A DNA stretch of 60,000 nt from Bolinopsis microptera (GCF_026151205.1 NC_087083.1:12028944-12088943), one strand, 5' to 3'; numbered from the stretch's first letter, positions 1 through 11,473 are shown. The notes: generated by a model from the sequence alone, not told the origin. Numbers and translations are program-made.

Positions 1-745
1 CCGAAGACGACATAAGTGTTATAAATAATAAATTTAACAGCCTCTTTTAGGTCATCTTGACTAAAGCAGGCATGAGAATCATAGGTTTTATTGGAAAAGA
101 AACATGTATTACTGTCTCTTTTAGAAATACAAATATATCTATTACGGTCTGAAAATATTAAATCAACAACTTCATTAATCATATTCTCTACTTCAATCAA
201 GTCTAATCTGGTATAAAGAGTAGTAAAATCATATACTTGTATATTATAAACATCGCTATTTTTGATAGCTTCAAGGAATTCACTTGAGGAATCTATGCTC
301 CAAAACATGTTTATACCGCTGTTGTTGTAGATTGCCTCGCAGTATTTCTTGAAGTATTTCCTCAAAAGTTTCAGACAACAGTTAACTTGGACGTTAAGTT
401 GTTTCGTAACGCAAAAACGGGCACCTGCAATGAACCTCGCCTTGTAAGGGTTCTTATGAAGCTTAGGGTTCCAGAAGATGCGTGCTAGTCGCAAGTTTTT
501 ATCTTCAACTTGTACATTAAATCTCTCCTTTAGACTCTCAGATATTTTATTGACATAATGAGTCTCGTCTTCGCTACAGGGTTTATATGTATCATTACCT
601 ATACATTCTAGAGTATTAGGATCAAAACCCATTTCATTGACAAGAGTTTTTACATAAAACTTTTTACAAATAAATGAAAAATTACCAGAAGCTTTGTCGA
701 TACTGCAAATGATGACAGAATAGTGCAATACATGAAAAAGATGAG
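1..745 (-). pseudogene. Penelope-like element reverse transcriptase, partial (runs off left edge)
   Basis: Read on the minus strand from about 745 down to 1, one frame stays open for about 245 codons and leaves the window still open. It contains an 'IDKASGNF..CKKFYV' block, then 'PKLHKNPYKARFIAG', 'KYCEAIYNNSG', and 'VYDFTTLYT', the last matching RT motif A with its catalytic Asp. This order is characteristic of the Penelope-like / 'PKLHK-PYKARFIA' reverse transcriptases common in invertebrate genomes. The YADD-equivalent motif and any GIY-YIG endonuclease would lie to the left of base 1. On the 5' side a TGA interrupts the frame at about 750, so this is either a degraded copy or a missed exon boundary. 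No initiating Met is evident upstream. Family assignment is strong; whether the copy is functional cannot be told. Confidence 0.82.
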
Positions 746-1890
746 ACAATTCCTCTCTTGTCTGTCATACTGCGACAACGACCGCCATCACTAGGATTCC
801 AGGCCCTCTGCCCTGTTTCCAGGTTTCTGATCAAGCTCTACGCTTCTACGGTGAACTTGTTTTCTTCATATGCGGATGATCCCCAGATCCCTTTAAAGAA
901 TCACCATCCACGTCATTATAACAATTCTACCCATGAATCTCGTACCCCAGATTTGTTAGCCCAAGTGACTCTGTGCTTGAGAATGTTTAAATAACGATTG
1001 CTTCGAACATTCCGACAAATGTAACGGAATACCAGTATCATATTGTCTTCCTCTAGAAGAATATGTGATACTTAGTTTCTCAATTTAAATGTATAAATGC
1101 GATTGTACAAAGTTAAAAGTTACAATAAGTATAAATATCAACAAGATGGTTGACTAACTTACTATTCAATCTATATATGCTGATAAAATCAACAACAAGA
1201 AATAAGTCTCCACTTCTTATGACCTAGTTAATATCTAAAACCATTTCAGTTATTGTAAAAGTAGTAGACTGACCACTGAGAAGAAGATATTTTAGGTCCA
1301 TGTAAGTTTAGCTTCTTTTTTCTTTATTTCTTGTATTTTTAATGGGTGCAGTAATTATTGTTATCTTATTATTTAATTTTTTCTTTTCATGACAATGTAT
1401 CATTTCTTTAAATACGGAATCATTTTTCTTGTCCGGTTTTTGTCGATTTTATCTTTTTTCACTATCTTTAGATTTTATTCGCTATTTTTTTTCCCAGCTT
1501 CATCAGCTGAGTTTAATAACCGGTGGTTATTAATCTTCTTTATTTTATCTATGCTTCTGAAATCAGACTTATAGTTATGATATCCAAACAATGTAAGAGC
1601 AAAGCTATCATTCCAGCTTATAGTCACAGAAATGTTGGAGAAATCTGCGAAAAGGATATACTGGCGAACGCCTTAAAAGAACTGGAGAGTCTGATCGATG
1701 GTGACCCTAGTAAAATAAATAAATCGACAGTTTTCTGCTGTGTATGTGAAAAAAGTATAAATAATTGTTACCAGAAGAGATTCATAAAGGTGGGCAGTAC
1801 TGCCAGTAAGGACACCACGAAAAAGATTGCAACGAAGCGGGCAACAGCAAATAGCGGGGATAGAATGGTTTATGACTAAATGGATTAGTT
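746..1890. other. Non-coding, AT-rich; no gene seen
   Basis: Only short ORFs without recognisable motifs are present. An open stretch at about 1560-1879 has one CxxC pair ('CCVCEK') and could be 5' sequence of the retrotransposon remnant that follows, but I cannot support that. Confidence 0.5.
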
Positions 1891-1893
1891 TCT

Positions 1894-2010
1894 ACAAACG
1901 GAGAGTCCAAGGATGATTTTATTCGATAGCGGAGCAAGCGTATCAGTTATCAGAATAATCTTGAAAAATCATATACGAAGTGTCTACTGTCTGGTATAAT
2001 AGGAGGAGCA
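1894..2010 (+). pseudogene. Remnant with retropepsin-like active-site motif
   Basis: A short frame reads 'MILFDSGASVSVI', which fits the D-S/T-G-A active-site loop of an LTR-retrotransposon aspartic protease, with hydrophobic residues on both sides. Two adjacent stops follow after about 20 codons, and no RT or integrase is recognisable nearby. I interpret it as a decayed fragment of a Gypsy or BEL type pol gene. The motif is short, so chance similarity remains possible. Confidence 0.35.
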
Positions 2011-2857
2011 TAATGTGCTGGTGATCCTGTAAATTGCGACATTCTGTTAAGTTATACCTGGGCAACGCAGCGAGCGGTAAAACCTTTGAATATACCAGAT
2101 ACTCAGATATAGATAGACAAAACCTGTTGATTCATTACATAATTTCAGGTTGATGTGGGGATGGCATGTTAGTCAATGGTTAAGCGCAGAAATTCTTCTC
2201 TCTCTTCATCTTTTAGACTATTCATTTTCTTTCTGAATTTCTTTGTTTTCATTTGTTTTCATTCGTTTTCATTATTAATTGTTGTTCTTCTTTCTATATA
2301 TTCTTTTCTTCTATAAAGGTAGTTCAATAAAGTTTGTGCAAAGGTGCACGAAAAAGTGCATATCTAAACGCTTTTGATGCATAACGTCCATACGAATAAC
2401 GCTGTGATGTCAAAAATCGTGTACATCCTCAACTACCTTGTGCTGCAGCAGCTGGCAGCATTGCTGCTCTAACATATTTTTTCATCGAAAACTTATTCTT
2501 TCATTGAACAAAGGGTTTGCAATTTATGATAACGTTCTGAGATCAAATTTGAGGGCCAGGTTCATGACATTGCCTGTTCTATCCACTTATAGTTGGCTGC
2601 TCAGTTACTTTGAAACCACTTTCTTAAAAACTTAAATGAAAATGTACCTCTGGGCTCCGATCTCCATAGACATCTGTTGTTATCTGAGCTGCAGGCTATT
2701 TCAAAGTAACGTAAGATGAACAATGAAAATTATTTACGACAAAATACAAGCACATAACAAAAAAAATACTCTCTATGACGCTCGACACTGATCCCTCTTA
2801 ACCTTTAAAAGGCTGGACACTTTTAGAAGAAGTTCAACCATTACCTTTCATTACGGT

Positions 2858-5800
2858 ATGCAGAGTAAAATGTTGACGTTCGTTTTGATACTGATCCTGT
2901 CTGATTCAGCCTCTTCATCATTCAAATCGGAATCTTCGCATTCAGGTAGATTTATAGATTTATAATCAGCATTATCAGTATTCTCTGTCCCTGCTCGGAG
3001 CCAATAACGGAGTCACACCAGACGAAGGACACCCAGGAAATCAGGGACAGACCGAACTCTCTCCCGGAAGCGAATGACCCTGAACCCCATTTCACAAGAC
3101 AGCGACCGCCTTATCAGTCGCAACAATTCAATCCTTATTGTTATTGTCTGAGCGTGTAATTTCTACCAATTCAGATTCAACAACTGGTCCGGAAAAACAT
3201 TCGGTGACAGGTCGACCATCAGAATTAAAAACAGATGTTTCGAGTTACGATACTACTTGGTTATATGGGAGTCCAGAAACTACTTGGATATTTGAAACCA
3301 AATGGATGTTAACGAATTTTAAATATTCAATTACTTCTTGGCTGTTTGTAACAACAGAATCGAAAGACAGTATTTCAAGACCAGGTAACCTGACGGATAT
3401 GTTTTAGATGTGGGGTTGGCAAATTCCCCTACCCCTCAAACATCTACATCTCTTTAGCCCTTCCGTAAAGAAAATTTAGATTTTGTCAGGACTGTAGTTT
3501 GATGAGAGCAGTTTGGCTGAGATTTTATAGTAATTTCTTTTTCAATTTTACTACATTGTCTTTCAGATGACGTTGACTCGTGTCATATTGGAGAACATGG
3601 CGGGTTTCTGAAGTACAGATGCTCAAATGACAGATGGGGCGGAGAGAAGTACAAGTGCCATGCTTCTGAAGAGTTTTATCACCTTGGCACTAAGTTCTGG
3701 CCGAATAAACATGGACAAGCTTGCTCTGAGGATCCGTACTTTTACCAAGCTTGTGACAGAAGAGTTGCAGGATACAGCATAACGAACAGGGACAGTGATG
3801 ATACATTATGTGGCAACCAAATGTGTGAGTTTAACGGTAACCAAAAAGGAGGTGATCCTGTTGTAACCCTCACAGATCTGAGGACATGGGGATGGGTTTG
3901 TGACGGTGTTCAAGACTGCACAAACACAGACTTCGATGAGACTGGGTGTTCAAATACGACAACCTTGCCAACTGGACTAGTGGTTCAGTCTAAGTTCGTC
4001 TGTAACGATAGGTGTGAGGTTGAGGACTGCCAGGATGAGGCTATATGTAACGGCCTAACTTATGGAATGTATTGCACATATTTTGGGGAGTCTGTATACC
4101 TTAACCCATATTCAATATGCGACGGAGGGAGAGATTGTGACGACAGAGCAGATGAGGTCAACTGTACAGTTACTGTAAATACAAGGAACAAATGTGTGCA
4201 ATCCTTTTCGAAAGCTGTGGTGCCAATCCACAATTTTACGAAATGTGTGACGTTGAATCAGATGACAGAATATAAATATTATATTTATTGCACAGACATG
4301 AAGAAAGTTCAAACAAATTGCACAGATCCAGCTAGGGTTGGAGCTACGTGCAACATAAACGGATTCAAATCTACTGTTTCCAAATACATGATCTGTGCTG
4401 TGGGCGTATCGATATGTGATGATCGTATTGAAAGTCAATGTCTCAACATTTCAAAATCCTGCTACACTCACAAACACATGATGTGTGACAACAAACGTTT
4501 TTGTGATGACAACGCTGACGAATTACATCCAATATGTCTCAGTCAAACCAAAAACACCTGCGAAAGAAAAGTTGGAAAAGCAGGTGAGCTGACATTGCCT
4601 TTAACCTGGTTAAGTGACGGTGTACAAGATTGTATTGATGGAAGCGACGAATTGGCGATTTGGCCGACATGTGGGAGGGGCAAGACATATAGATTGGTTA
4701 CCAGCAATACAACCTGTGAAAATGTTTTTGTGTGTCTCTCTGGAGATGGCGGCTATGTGGAATTGAATCAACTTTGTGACGGACTTGAAACGTGTGGAAA
4801 CGAGAACAAGATTTGTTCATTATCTAGAAGTTCCCAAACAATATCCACATCTGTCTCCAGTTCGAAGAATGGCCTCCTAAAAAACCTGGCATACTGCATG
4901 AAAGGACTCAGAAGCATCGCAAGCCTCGACAAGGTTAACTGCGTGAAAGAACTCTTCATTTTTCCTGATCATGAATATTTCGGGGTGAGTAACAAAACAG
5001 AATTACATCTCCAACAAAATTCGCAACAAAACTGTGACCACATTTACGGAGAGCAGTATGTGTTCACCAGTTGTATGCATAGATGTATGAACTCCTCTTG
5101 TCCACTCAAGAATCATCCAAGATATGAGGTTTGTCCTGATCAATACCCAGACAGAATAGGAACTATTGCCAACAACGAATACCTAGCCTTCTTTACCAAG
5201 TCTCAAGGAAATATCTATACTAACAGATATTTCGTGTGCGACAATAAGATCAGGTGCATAGACTACTCCCAGGTTTGTGATTTAGTTGATGACTGTGGAG
5301 ATGCATCTGATGAGACATCGTGTACTAACCATTTCAAATGCAATTCCTCCGTTCGTTTCATACCAAAAACTAGTAAATGTGATGATAATTTTGATTGCTT
5401 AGATAAGTCCGATGAATGCAATGAGCAGTGCTCAAGACAAATCCTAGACAGTTCTTTCCTTAAAGTAACCACATGGCTCATAGGAGGACTCGCAGTCACT
5501 ACAAACCTGATTGTCATAATGAGAAACACCGGAGCTTTACAACTCTGCAAAACAAGTGTTGCTTTATATAATAAATCTCTGATTATTCTCATATCTTTTG
5601 GTGACCTTTTGGTTGGATGTTACTTATTAGTTGTAGCAACCTACGACACCATAATCTTTGGAAAGACTTATTGTCAAAATCAAATTGAATGGATGACCAG
5701 CTACCAATGTTCCACAATCGGGGTTCTCAGCACAATTGGATCGCAAGTTTCCCTTTTTGCAATGGTAGGTTTGAGTATAGTCAGATTTAATGGCATTAGA

Positions 5801-6949
5801 CACTTACTAAGGGTCCCTGGGGAAGTTAACCGTGGAAAATGCCTCAGAGTCGTCCTTGGAGTGTCCTTTATATTCATGATATCTGCAGCTATTGCAATTT
5901 CGCCGATAATCAGTGGTTTAGAAGATTTTTTTGTCAATGGACTCAAGTTTCCTGACCAGCTTCAGTTATTCATCGGAACTCCAAACAAACAAAACATTCT
6001 TCCAGTCATTGAAGCGTACTATGGACGGATGAAAGAAAATACCCTTAGTTGGGAAATGATCCTCACGATGGTCAGCAACATGTTCTCCCATGATTTTGGA
6101 TATGAAGATCATACTTTGATGGTCACTAAACTCGATTTCTACGGAAATGATGGAGTGTGCCTTTTCAAATATTTTGTGAAGAAAGATGACACCCAAAAAT
6201 ACTTTGTGTGGTCTACCCTCGCAGTTAACTTTATCTGCTTTATCTTCATATCTTTATCTTATGTTCTTATCGGTCTTGTCTCGAGAAACTCTTCAGAAAC
6301 TTTAGCATCTTCACTGGATAATAATAAATTCCATAAAAGAAACCTCAGAACTAACAGGAAAATCGCAGTTATCATTACCACCGACTTTTGCTGTTGGGTG
6401 CCTTTCATAGTGGTTTGTGCCTTACATTCTTTGGAAGTTTTAGATGCCACTCCTTGGTATGGCATCTTTTCCATGATAATCCTACCCATCAACTCTGTGA
6501 TCAATCCTTTACTCTACGATGATGTTGTGGCAGACGTGCTCCAGGTACGTTTTCATATAATTTCTGCTAAAATCGTCAACTCAGCAATTTACGCAAGTGT
6601 TATTAAACACTTCTATAGTTATAGATCACCAGCTATGGTAATTGAAATGGATCGAATAAACATCCGAATAGATGCGAGTGGAGCTGACAGTGGTGTTGAA
6701 GAAAACAAAAATATCATAACAAAGAACGATGTAGAGAAAGATATAGCGAAAGATACAGAGAAAGATATAGATAAGGATATAGATAAAGATCTTGGTGATC
6801 GTGAGAACAGGGGAAAAGTTTATAGAGGCAGAAATATATCCTATGTGAATAAAGTTGCTGTTGGTATCAAAACCCGGAACAGAAATGAAGAAAGCCACGG
6901 GAATGGATCTGCAGAAAAAGGAACAGAGGTGCATATTCAAGAGGATTAA
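2858..6949 (+). CDS. LDL-receptor class A / seven-transmembrane receptor (class A GPCR, relaxin/glycoprotein-hormone-receptor-like, no leucine-rich repeats)
   Basis: Two exons: 2858-2945 and 3567-6949. Exon 1 encodes a signal peptide (MQSKMLTFVLILILSDSASS) and ends at TTCAG|GTAGAT in phase 1. Exon 2 follows a TTTCAG acceptor and continues in frame, giving 1156 residues. Residues from about 115 to 655 hold a series of cysteine-rich LDLa-type modules with the DxxDxxDE calcium cage, for example 'CDGGRDCDDRADEVNC', 'CDLVDDCGDASDETSC' and 'CDDNFDCLDKSDEC'; some modules are degenerate. The 7TM domain spans about 662-1015. TM2 has 'SFGDLLVG', like LGR-type receptors, DRY is replaced by 'SIVRF', and TM7 ends 'NSVINPLLY' (NPxxY). 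The roughly 140-residue tail is highly charged with a Lys-Asp repeat. No leucine-rich repeats are seen between the LDLa modules and TM1, unlike relaxin receptors RXFP1/2 or snail GRL101. It is probably a plasma-membrane receptor; ligand unknown. A TTTAAAAGG TATA-like box lies about 45 bp before the ATG. Confidence 0.85.
6541..6550 (+). other. Possible alternative 5' splice site after TM7
   Basis: CCAG|GTACGT is a strong donor consensus immediately after the NPxxY/TM7 segment of the LDLa-7TM receptor. The frame stays open through it, giving the charged tail, but use of this donor would replace the tail with a downstream exon. No partner acceptor is identified. Confidence 0.3.
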
Positions 6950-7040
6950 AGGATAAAAGTCTTGCACAATCCAACATAGAACATTGCTAACATCATTATT
7001 CATTATGGGTAATTGAGTAATCTTAATTTTAGATTGTAAT

Positions 7041-7071
7041 TTAAAACTAATACTGACAGTATTAGTTTTAA
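7041..7071 (+). other. Perfect 15-bp-stem hairpin in the receptor 3' UTR
   Basis: TTAAAACTAATACTG and its exact reverse complement are separated by one base. The hairpin sits 91 bp after the receptor stop codon and 8 bp before the poly(A) signal. Confidence 0.75.
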
Positions 7072-7079
7072 TTATACTG

Positions 7080-7085
7080 AATAAA
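7080..7085 (+). terminator. AATAAA polyadenylation signal of the LDLa-7TM receptor gene
   Basis: A canonical AATAAA lies about 130 bp after the stop codon at 6949, on the same strand and directly after the 3'-UTR hairpin. Confidence 0.6.
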
Positions 7086-7109
7086 ACATAAGTTGTACAT
7101 TATTACACT

Positions 7110-7124
7110 GGGCCACCCTGTATA
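7110..7124 (+). repeat. GGGCCACCCTGTATA shared sequence, copy 1 (second at 17093-17107)
   Basis: An identical 15-mer occurs twice in the window about 10 kb apart. It resembles the conserved end of a dispersed repeat family. The bodies of the two copies do not obviously align, so family and boundaries are unknown. Confidence 0.4.
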
Positions 7125-7354
7125 CTCCGAATTCGATACTGGATAAGTTTGCTCCATAAACCAATAGATCATGTACGTGCGTGCTGTAGACCATGTGCTT
7201 CTGCGCGAACTCGTCAATAATAATATATTCGGCGCTGCGCGTTCCTGAAAATGTTCGCCACTGCTGCCCAGCAGAGGGGCAGAGGAGGCGTTCTCAGTTT
7301 TAGAGGCGATGTTTTCTCTGTATTTTTGGCACGCTCGCTACAGACTATTATCTA

Positions 7355-7610
7355 TATCTGGCCGTTTTAGAGTGATTCAGTGAATGTGTCTGGTATATAA
7401 TGATTATAGAAGTTTCTATGAGGTAAACCAATAATATCAAATCGTAAAGTCGTAAAGTAAACAAGCAACGGGTTTTACTAAAATTGTGACGCAGCTTGCC
7501 CTCATTTGTGGCCCATTTGCCCCCAGCCGTTTCATAGTGGTTCAGTTTATGTGTTTGGTATACGATGATTACTGTAGTTGCTATGAAGGTAAACCAGTAA
7601 CATTATATCT
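7355..7610 (+). repeat. Imperfect direct repeat of about 85 bp, two copies about 165 bp apart
   Basis: The segment beginning 'GGCCGTTTTAGAGTG' (about 7362) is repeated from about 7527 as 'AGCCGTTTCATAGTG'. Both copies continue through similar 'TGTxTGGTATA..GATGATTA' and 'GGTAAACCA' sequences. The second copy is interrupted at its right end by the piggyBac insertion at TTAA 7610; the outer flank after the element resumes with 'AGTAAACCA'. Confidence 0.5.
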
Positions 7611-7613
7611 TAA

Positions 7614-7627
7614 CCCATTAGGGACGA
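7614..7627 (+). repeat. piggyBac left terminal inverted repeat
   Basis: CCCATTAGGGACGA follows the TTAA duplication directly and is the exact inverse of the right terminus at 12726-12739. Confidence 0.9.
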
Positions 7628-7744
7628 CGAGTTTTAAAGTTTGCCGATTTTAATGCCATTTCACACACAAGGTCACTTTACAGCAAAAATGAGATATCCA
7701 AAAAAGCTAATCTGTATCTTCGTTACTTTCATAGATATAGCGAT

Positions 7745-8215
7745 GGTCGCATGCGACCCACTCGTCCGGGTCGCAAACGACCCACTTTGTTTTTCGTATA
7801 TTACTCGTGAAACAAAGCCGTAAGGAACAAATAAATGATGTAGAATACATTAAGAACATATAGTTAATACTGTGCGATTCAAAATATTGAAAATTACTGA
7901 AATTGGGTCATTAATGACCCACTCGGCACACTTGCTAATCTTTATAAATTGTCTTGTAACTGCTTGCATACAGTCTAAAAAAGGAAACACAAATACCGAA
8001 TCGCTTCTTAGCGAGTGATTATCATACTTAAACAACCATAAATTAAAAAAATCAATTACATATGGGTCATTAACGACCCACTCGGACAAAGTCAAGAAAT
8101 TGATAAGAAAAAATGTTATGAAACGTTCGGAAATGTCAAATAGTAATACTAGAATAAAAACTTGTTATTAAAATTTAACAAAATATGTAAACTGGGTCAA
8201 TAACAACACACTCGG
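7745..8215 (+). promoter_or_regulatory. Left subterminal palindrome cluster of piggyBac (probable transposase-binding sites)
   Basis: Palindromes at 7745-7758 (GGTCGCATGCGACC), 7768-7783 (GGGTCGCAAACGACCC), 7905-7920 (GGGTCATTAATGACCC), 8064-8079 (GGGTCATTAACGACCC) and a degenerate one at 8194. The last four or five are followed by ACTCG(G). Spacing is about 130-160 bp for the inner ones. The same palindrome family, inverted, occupies the right subterminus. Binding by the transposase is inference. Confidence 0.75.
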
Positions 8216-8241
8216 AAGTCGGACCATAATTTTAAACAGTC

Positions 8242-11200
8242 TCATACTGATCCACTACCATGGAATGCTGCAAAACAGTTTGAATGCAACTTCACTGCAC
8301 ACTTCGAACATTCGTAGATGGTCTTACTCTTGCATAGACCACATCTCGTTCTCTTCCCTATCGTTTTTTTTATCAGATGACCTATCCCGTCGTAACGCAC
8401 ACTTTCTGGGGGTCTTTGAATTAAATAATAGTCAATTAAAATAACAAGCAATGTACTGTTAATCGGAAATGTTAAACAAATTTATAAAGGACCAACACTT
8501 ATTACGATTATTATTTAATGAAGACCCACCAGGAACCCGAGCTGCAACTCCTTTACAGGGGTACAAGTTGTTCGTCTTTCCGCGTTTCCTTGTCGTCTTG
8601 TACAAGGTCAGGTAGGGGCAAACGATGCTTCTGATGAAGTCGAGGAATGTGTTGCTGGCGCTAGAATCAGCATACCTGCTCAGCTTCCAGGCATTATACG
8701 TGGAAACTTGCAGAATGTACGAGAAGAGTGGCCAATACCATTTCCGGTTCCGTATGACAGGTCTGTAAACATTTATTGCCTGATCCATGTTATCAGTTCC
8801 CCCCATGTGTGTGTTATAGGATGTGATGGATTTAGGTCGGGGAACAGAAATCCTCTCCTTCTTCTCGGCAGACCATCTTTGACAGGTATCGGCAGGGGTG
8901 TCACAGTCAAAGTTTGAGCCGATGATCACTTGTTTATTGTCCTGCCACTTGGTGAGTTGAATATTCAGGTCCGTGTGTACAAAAGACTTGAATATACCTC
9001 TCCCAGCCTTCACCATCTCGTTATCGGTTGGAAAAGGGCAGAACTGAATCATTTTCCTAGTGAATGTTCCAGTGCATCCTATACCTTCTTGTCCGAGATG
9101 ATACAACAACTTCGTTGAAGTGAAAAAGTTGTCAAGGTACACTTCGTAGTTTCCCTTGGGGAGATCATCCATTAGCCCGAGAACAACTCCAGGTCCATGG
9201 CCAAATGCCACCTGGTAATCGGACTGACTCCCCTTTCCTTGGTATATCTCGCAGTTATACATATACCCGTTGTCTAGGTTGAGAGACCACACTTTGTACC
9301 CACTTCTTATCGGTTTCATTGGCATGCGTTGCTTTAGGGCATTGCCAGACTTTCCAAAGTATTGCACCATTGATTCGTCTACATTGAAACATTTGGTGAG
9401 GACAGCGTTCTTCTGGAACCTTGACAGTAACATATTGTAAATAGGCCGGATCTTCCAACATCTGTCTGTTGTCGAACCATCAAGGACTGCATTGTCACAA
9501 AAGTGAATATACCGCAGCAGCTCCAAAAACCTATCCCGCCGCATAGCATCGGACACTAGGTTGTTGTGAACATCTTGTGTTTGCTCCCAGTACATTTTCA
9601 TTCTTGGAAGTTGGTTGTACCCACTGAGGAGCAGTATCCCAAAGAAGCACCGCATTTCCTCGATACCCACATCATTCCACCTGTCTGCACCTTTCTGAAG
9701 AGCGTAACGATTAGTTTGTTGACAAATGAATGTGACAACGTCTTCGTCGAAGAACAGCTCAAACAGCTCGATGGGACTGAGTGTTGCCAGGGACAGTGGA
9801 TCCTGATTTGTCGTTGGGCATTCGAATTCTGCTATCTTGCAGAGCAGCTCTGAATTTTCGAACTCATAGGACTCTTTCCACTTGTTCCTTTTTTGCTGTC
9901 GCTCCAGTTCTGCTTTTTCTGTGGCCCTTTTCTTTCTCTCAGCAACAGCTCGAGCAACAGCTTCCGGAGTTTTAGGAGCCTTCCCCTTTCTCTTCGGTTG
10001 ACTTCGCTCTGTCGGCTCTGTTGGCTCTGTCACCTCCTCGATGATCGTGTCAATCTCTTCTTCCACAACGTTGGTCAGCCGCAGTTCTTCATCTTCGGGC
10101 GTTAAAATCACAAGTTCAAATCCAGCCTCGAGCTGACAAGTGTTCATATTATCGATACCCCCGCCGTTTGATTCTTCATCACCTGAGTCCTCGTCTGTCA
10201 GCTCTGCGATCGCAGGAGGGCAGATGAATAACTGTGCTGAGCTCCAATGGTTTTCTTCAAGGTAGTTTACGGCATCGTTTACTTTATCTCCTCTGGTCTT
10301 CCTGGGTCTCTTGCTAGGTATTGGCGAAAACGCTGGCTCAAGTTTAGCTCTCTTCTTATTCCTGGCGCTGACTCTACTAATTGGTGGTAATGAAACAGTA
10401 GACACTGAGGGGGGATCAGACATAGAGCAAGTAGCTGTCTTTCCTGCAGCAACTCTAGGCGACTTTCTCGACATGCTGTTCACTAACCGGATTATACCTG
10501 AAGGTTAGTTCTATTAAGTTCAAGGATCGAAATATATATATATTAGGCAAGAGTCAAACCAGTAATATGGGAACAAGCCAAAGTTATTTAATAACAGTGC
10601 TACTGCAAACAAAGCCGTTATATATTTTCAAGGCCTACCTGGTGGATAAGGGGTAGTAGTGTAGTGAACTGTACTCTCTGTCATTACCGTCTCCTCCAAC
10701 ATCACCTGGACTGTACTCTCTGTCTGCTCCTCATCTCCTATCGCCTTGACTGTACTGTCTGTCTGCTCCTCATCTCCTATCACTTTGACTGTACTCTCTG
10801 TCTGCTCCTCATCTCCTATCACCTGGACTGTACTCTCTGTCTGCTCCTCATCTCCTATCACCTGGACTGTACTCTCTGTCTGCTCCTCATCTCCTATCAC
10901 CTTGACTGTACTGTCTGTCTGCTCCTCATCTCCTATCACCTTGACTGTACTGTCTGTCTGCTCCTCATCTCCTATCTCCTTGACTGTACTGTCTGTCTGC
11001 TCCTCATCTCCTATCACCTGGACTGTACTGTCTGTCTGCTCCTCATCTCCTATCACCTGGACTGTACTCTCTGTCTGCTCCTCATCTCCTATCACCTGGA
11101 CTGTACTCTCTGTCTGCTCCTCATCTCCTATCACCTTGACTGTACTGTCTGTCTGCTCCTCATCTCCTATCTCCTTGACTGTAGTCTTCGTAGATTCAAC

Positions 11201-11473
11201 AGTTACTGCATCAATCGTACCGGTCAAACTTTTCGAAAGATCTGCTACCGGAATGTCAACCCCTTTCCCATCCACATCGAATTTTACGTATGCTCTTCCA
11301 TTTGATTTTGATATTGTGATGATACTTCCCCATAGCACAAGAATATCACAGGATAACGTGGCTGAGTAACTCGTTTCTTCACGATCGAAATAGTCTCGGG
11401 GAACTGATACCCTATCTCCTGGCTTAACAACCGTTCCTTCCTTATCCTTGTGTCCTCTGCGTCTTTTAGACAT
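8242..11473 (-). CDS. piggyBac transposase with N-terminal 13-residue-repeat module (spliced)
   Basis: Three exons fit in phase. Exon A is 11473-10639, ending CACCAG|GTAGGC. Exon B starts at 10497 after CTTCAG; this first intron is 141 bp. Exon B ends at 8526 or 8499, and exon C is 8413-8242 after TTCAAAG. The joined protein is 992 or 1001 residues. Exon A encodes a basic start, a compact domain resembling an SH3/Tudor-like fold ('GDRVSVPRDYFD', 'YVKFDVDGKG'; inference), then twelve 'IGDEEQ' repeats. Exon B carries the DDE/D transposase core: Asp in 'NVDESMV', Asp in 'YLDNFF' and the D-x-x-D pair in 'GGTDNMDQ'. Exon C supplies the C-terminal cysteine-rich zinc finger (CGLC..CSKC..H..C..H) typical of piggyBac. 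Without the second intron a stop would cut the finger off. Translation from an ATG in exon B at 10474 would give a conventional shorter transposase. Confidence 0.85.
10700..11180 (-). repeat. Coding 39-bp tandem repeat (about 12 copies) in piggyBac exon A
   Basis: Each 39-bp unit encodes a 13-residue unit of the form STVxxIGDEEQTx. Variation is confined to a few positions (K/Q, V/E/A and E/D), so the array stays in frame and acidic throughout. Antisense frames across it are also open but merely reflect the 39-bp period. Confidence 0.9.

Noticed and set aside
758-994. 78-codon plus-strand ORF next to the Penelope-like RT
   Set aside because: No recognisable motif; lies in the decayed 5' flank of a minus-strand element.
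3138-3407. 89-codon ORF in the intron of the LDLa-7TM receptor
   Set aside because: Exon 1 and exon 2 join perfectly in phase without it; there are no matching splice sites or domain. A rare alternative exon cannot be excluded.
4112-7003. Six minus-strand ORFs opposite the receptor gene
   Set aside because: Shadows of the receptor coding sequence with no motifs of their own.
10664-11369. Two long plus-strand ORFs rich in Cys/Leu/Ser across 10.66-11.37 kb
   Set aside because: They are antisense readings of the 39-bp coding repeat in the piggyBac transposase exon; a period divisible by three keeps all frames open.
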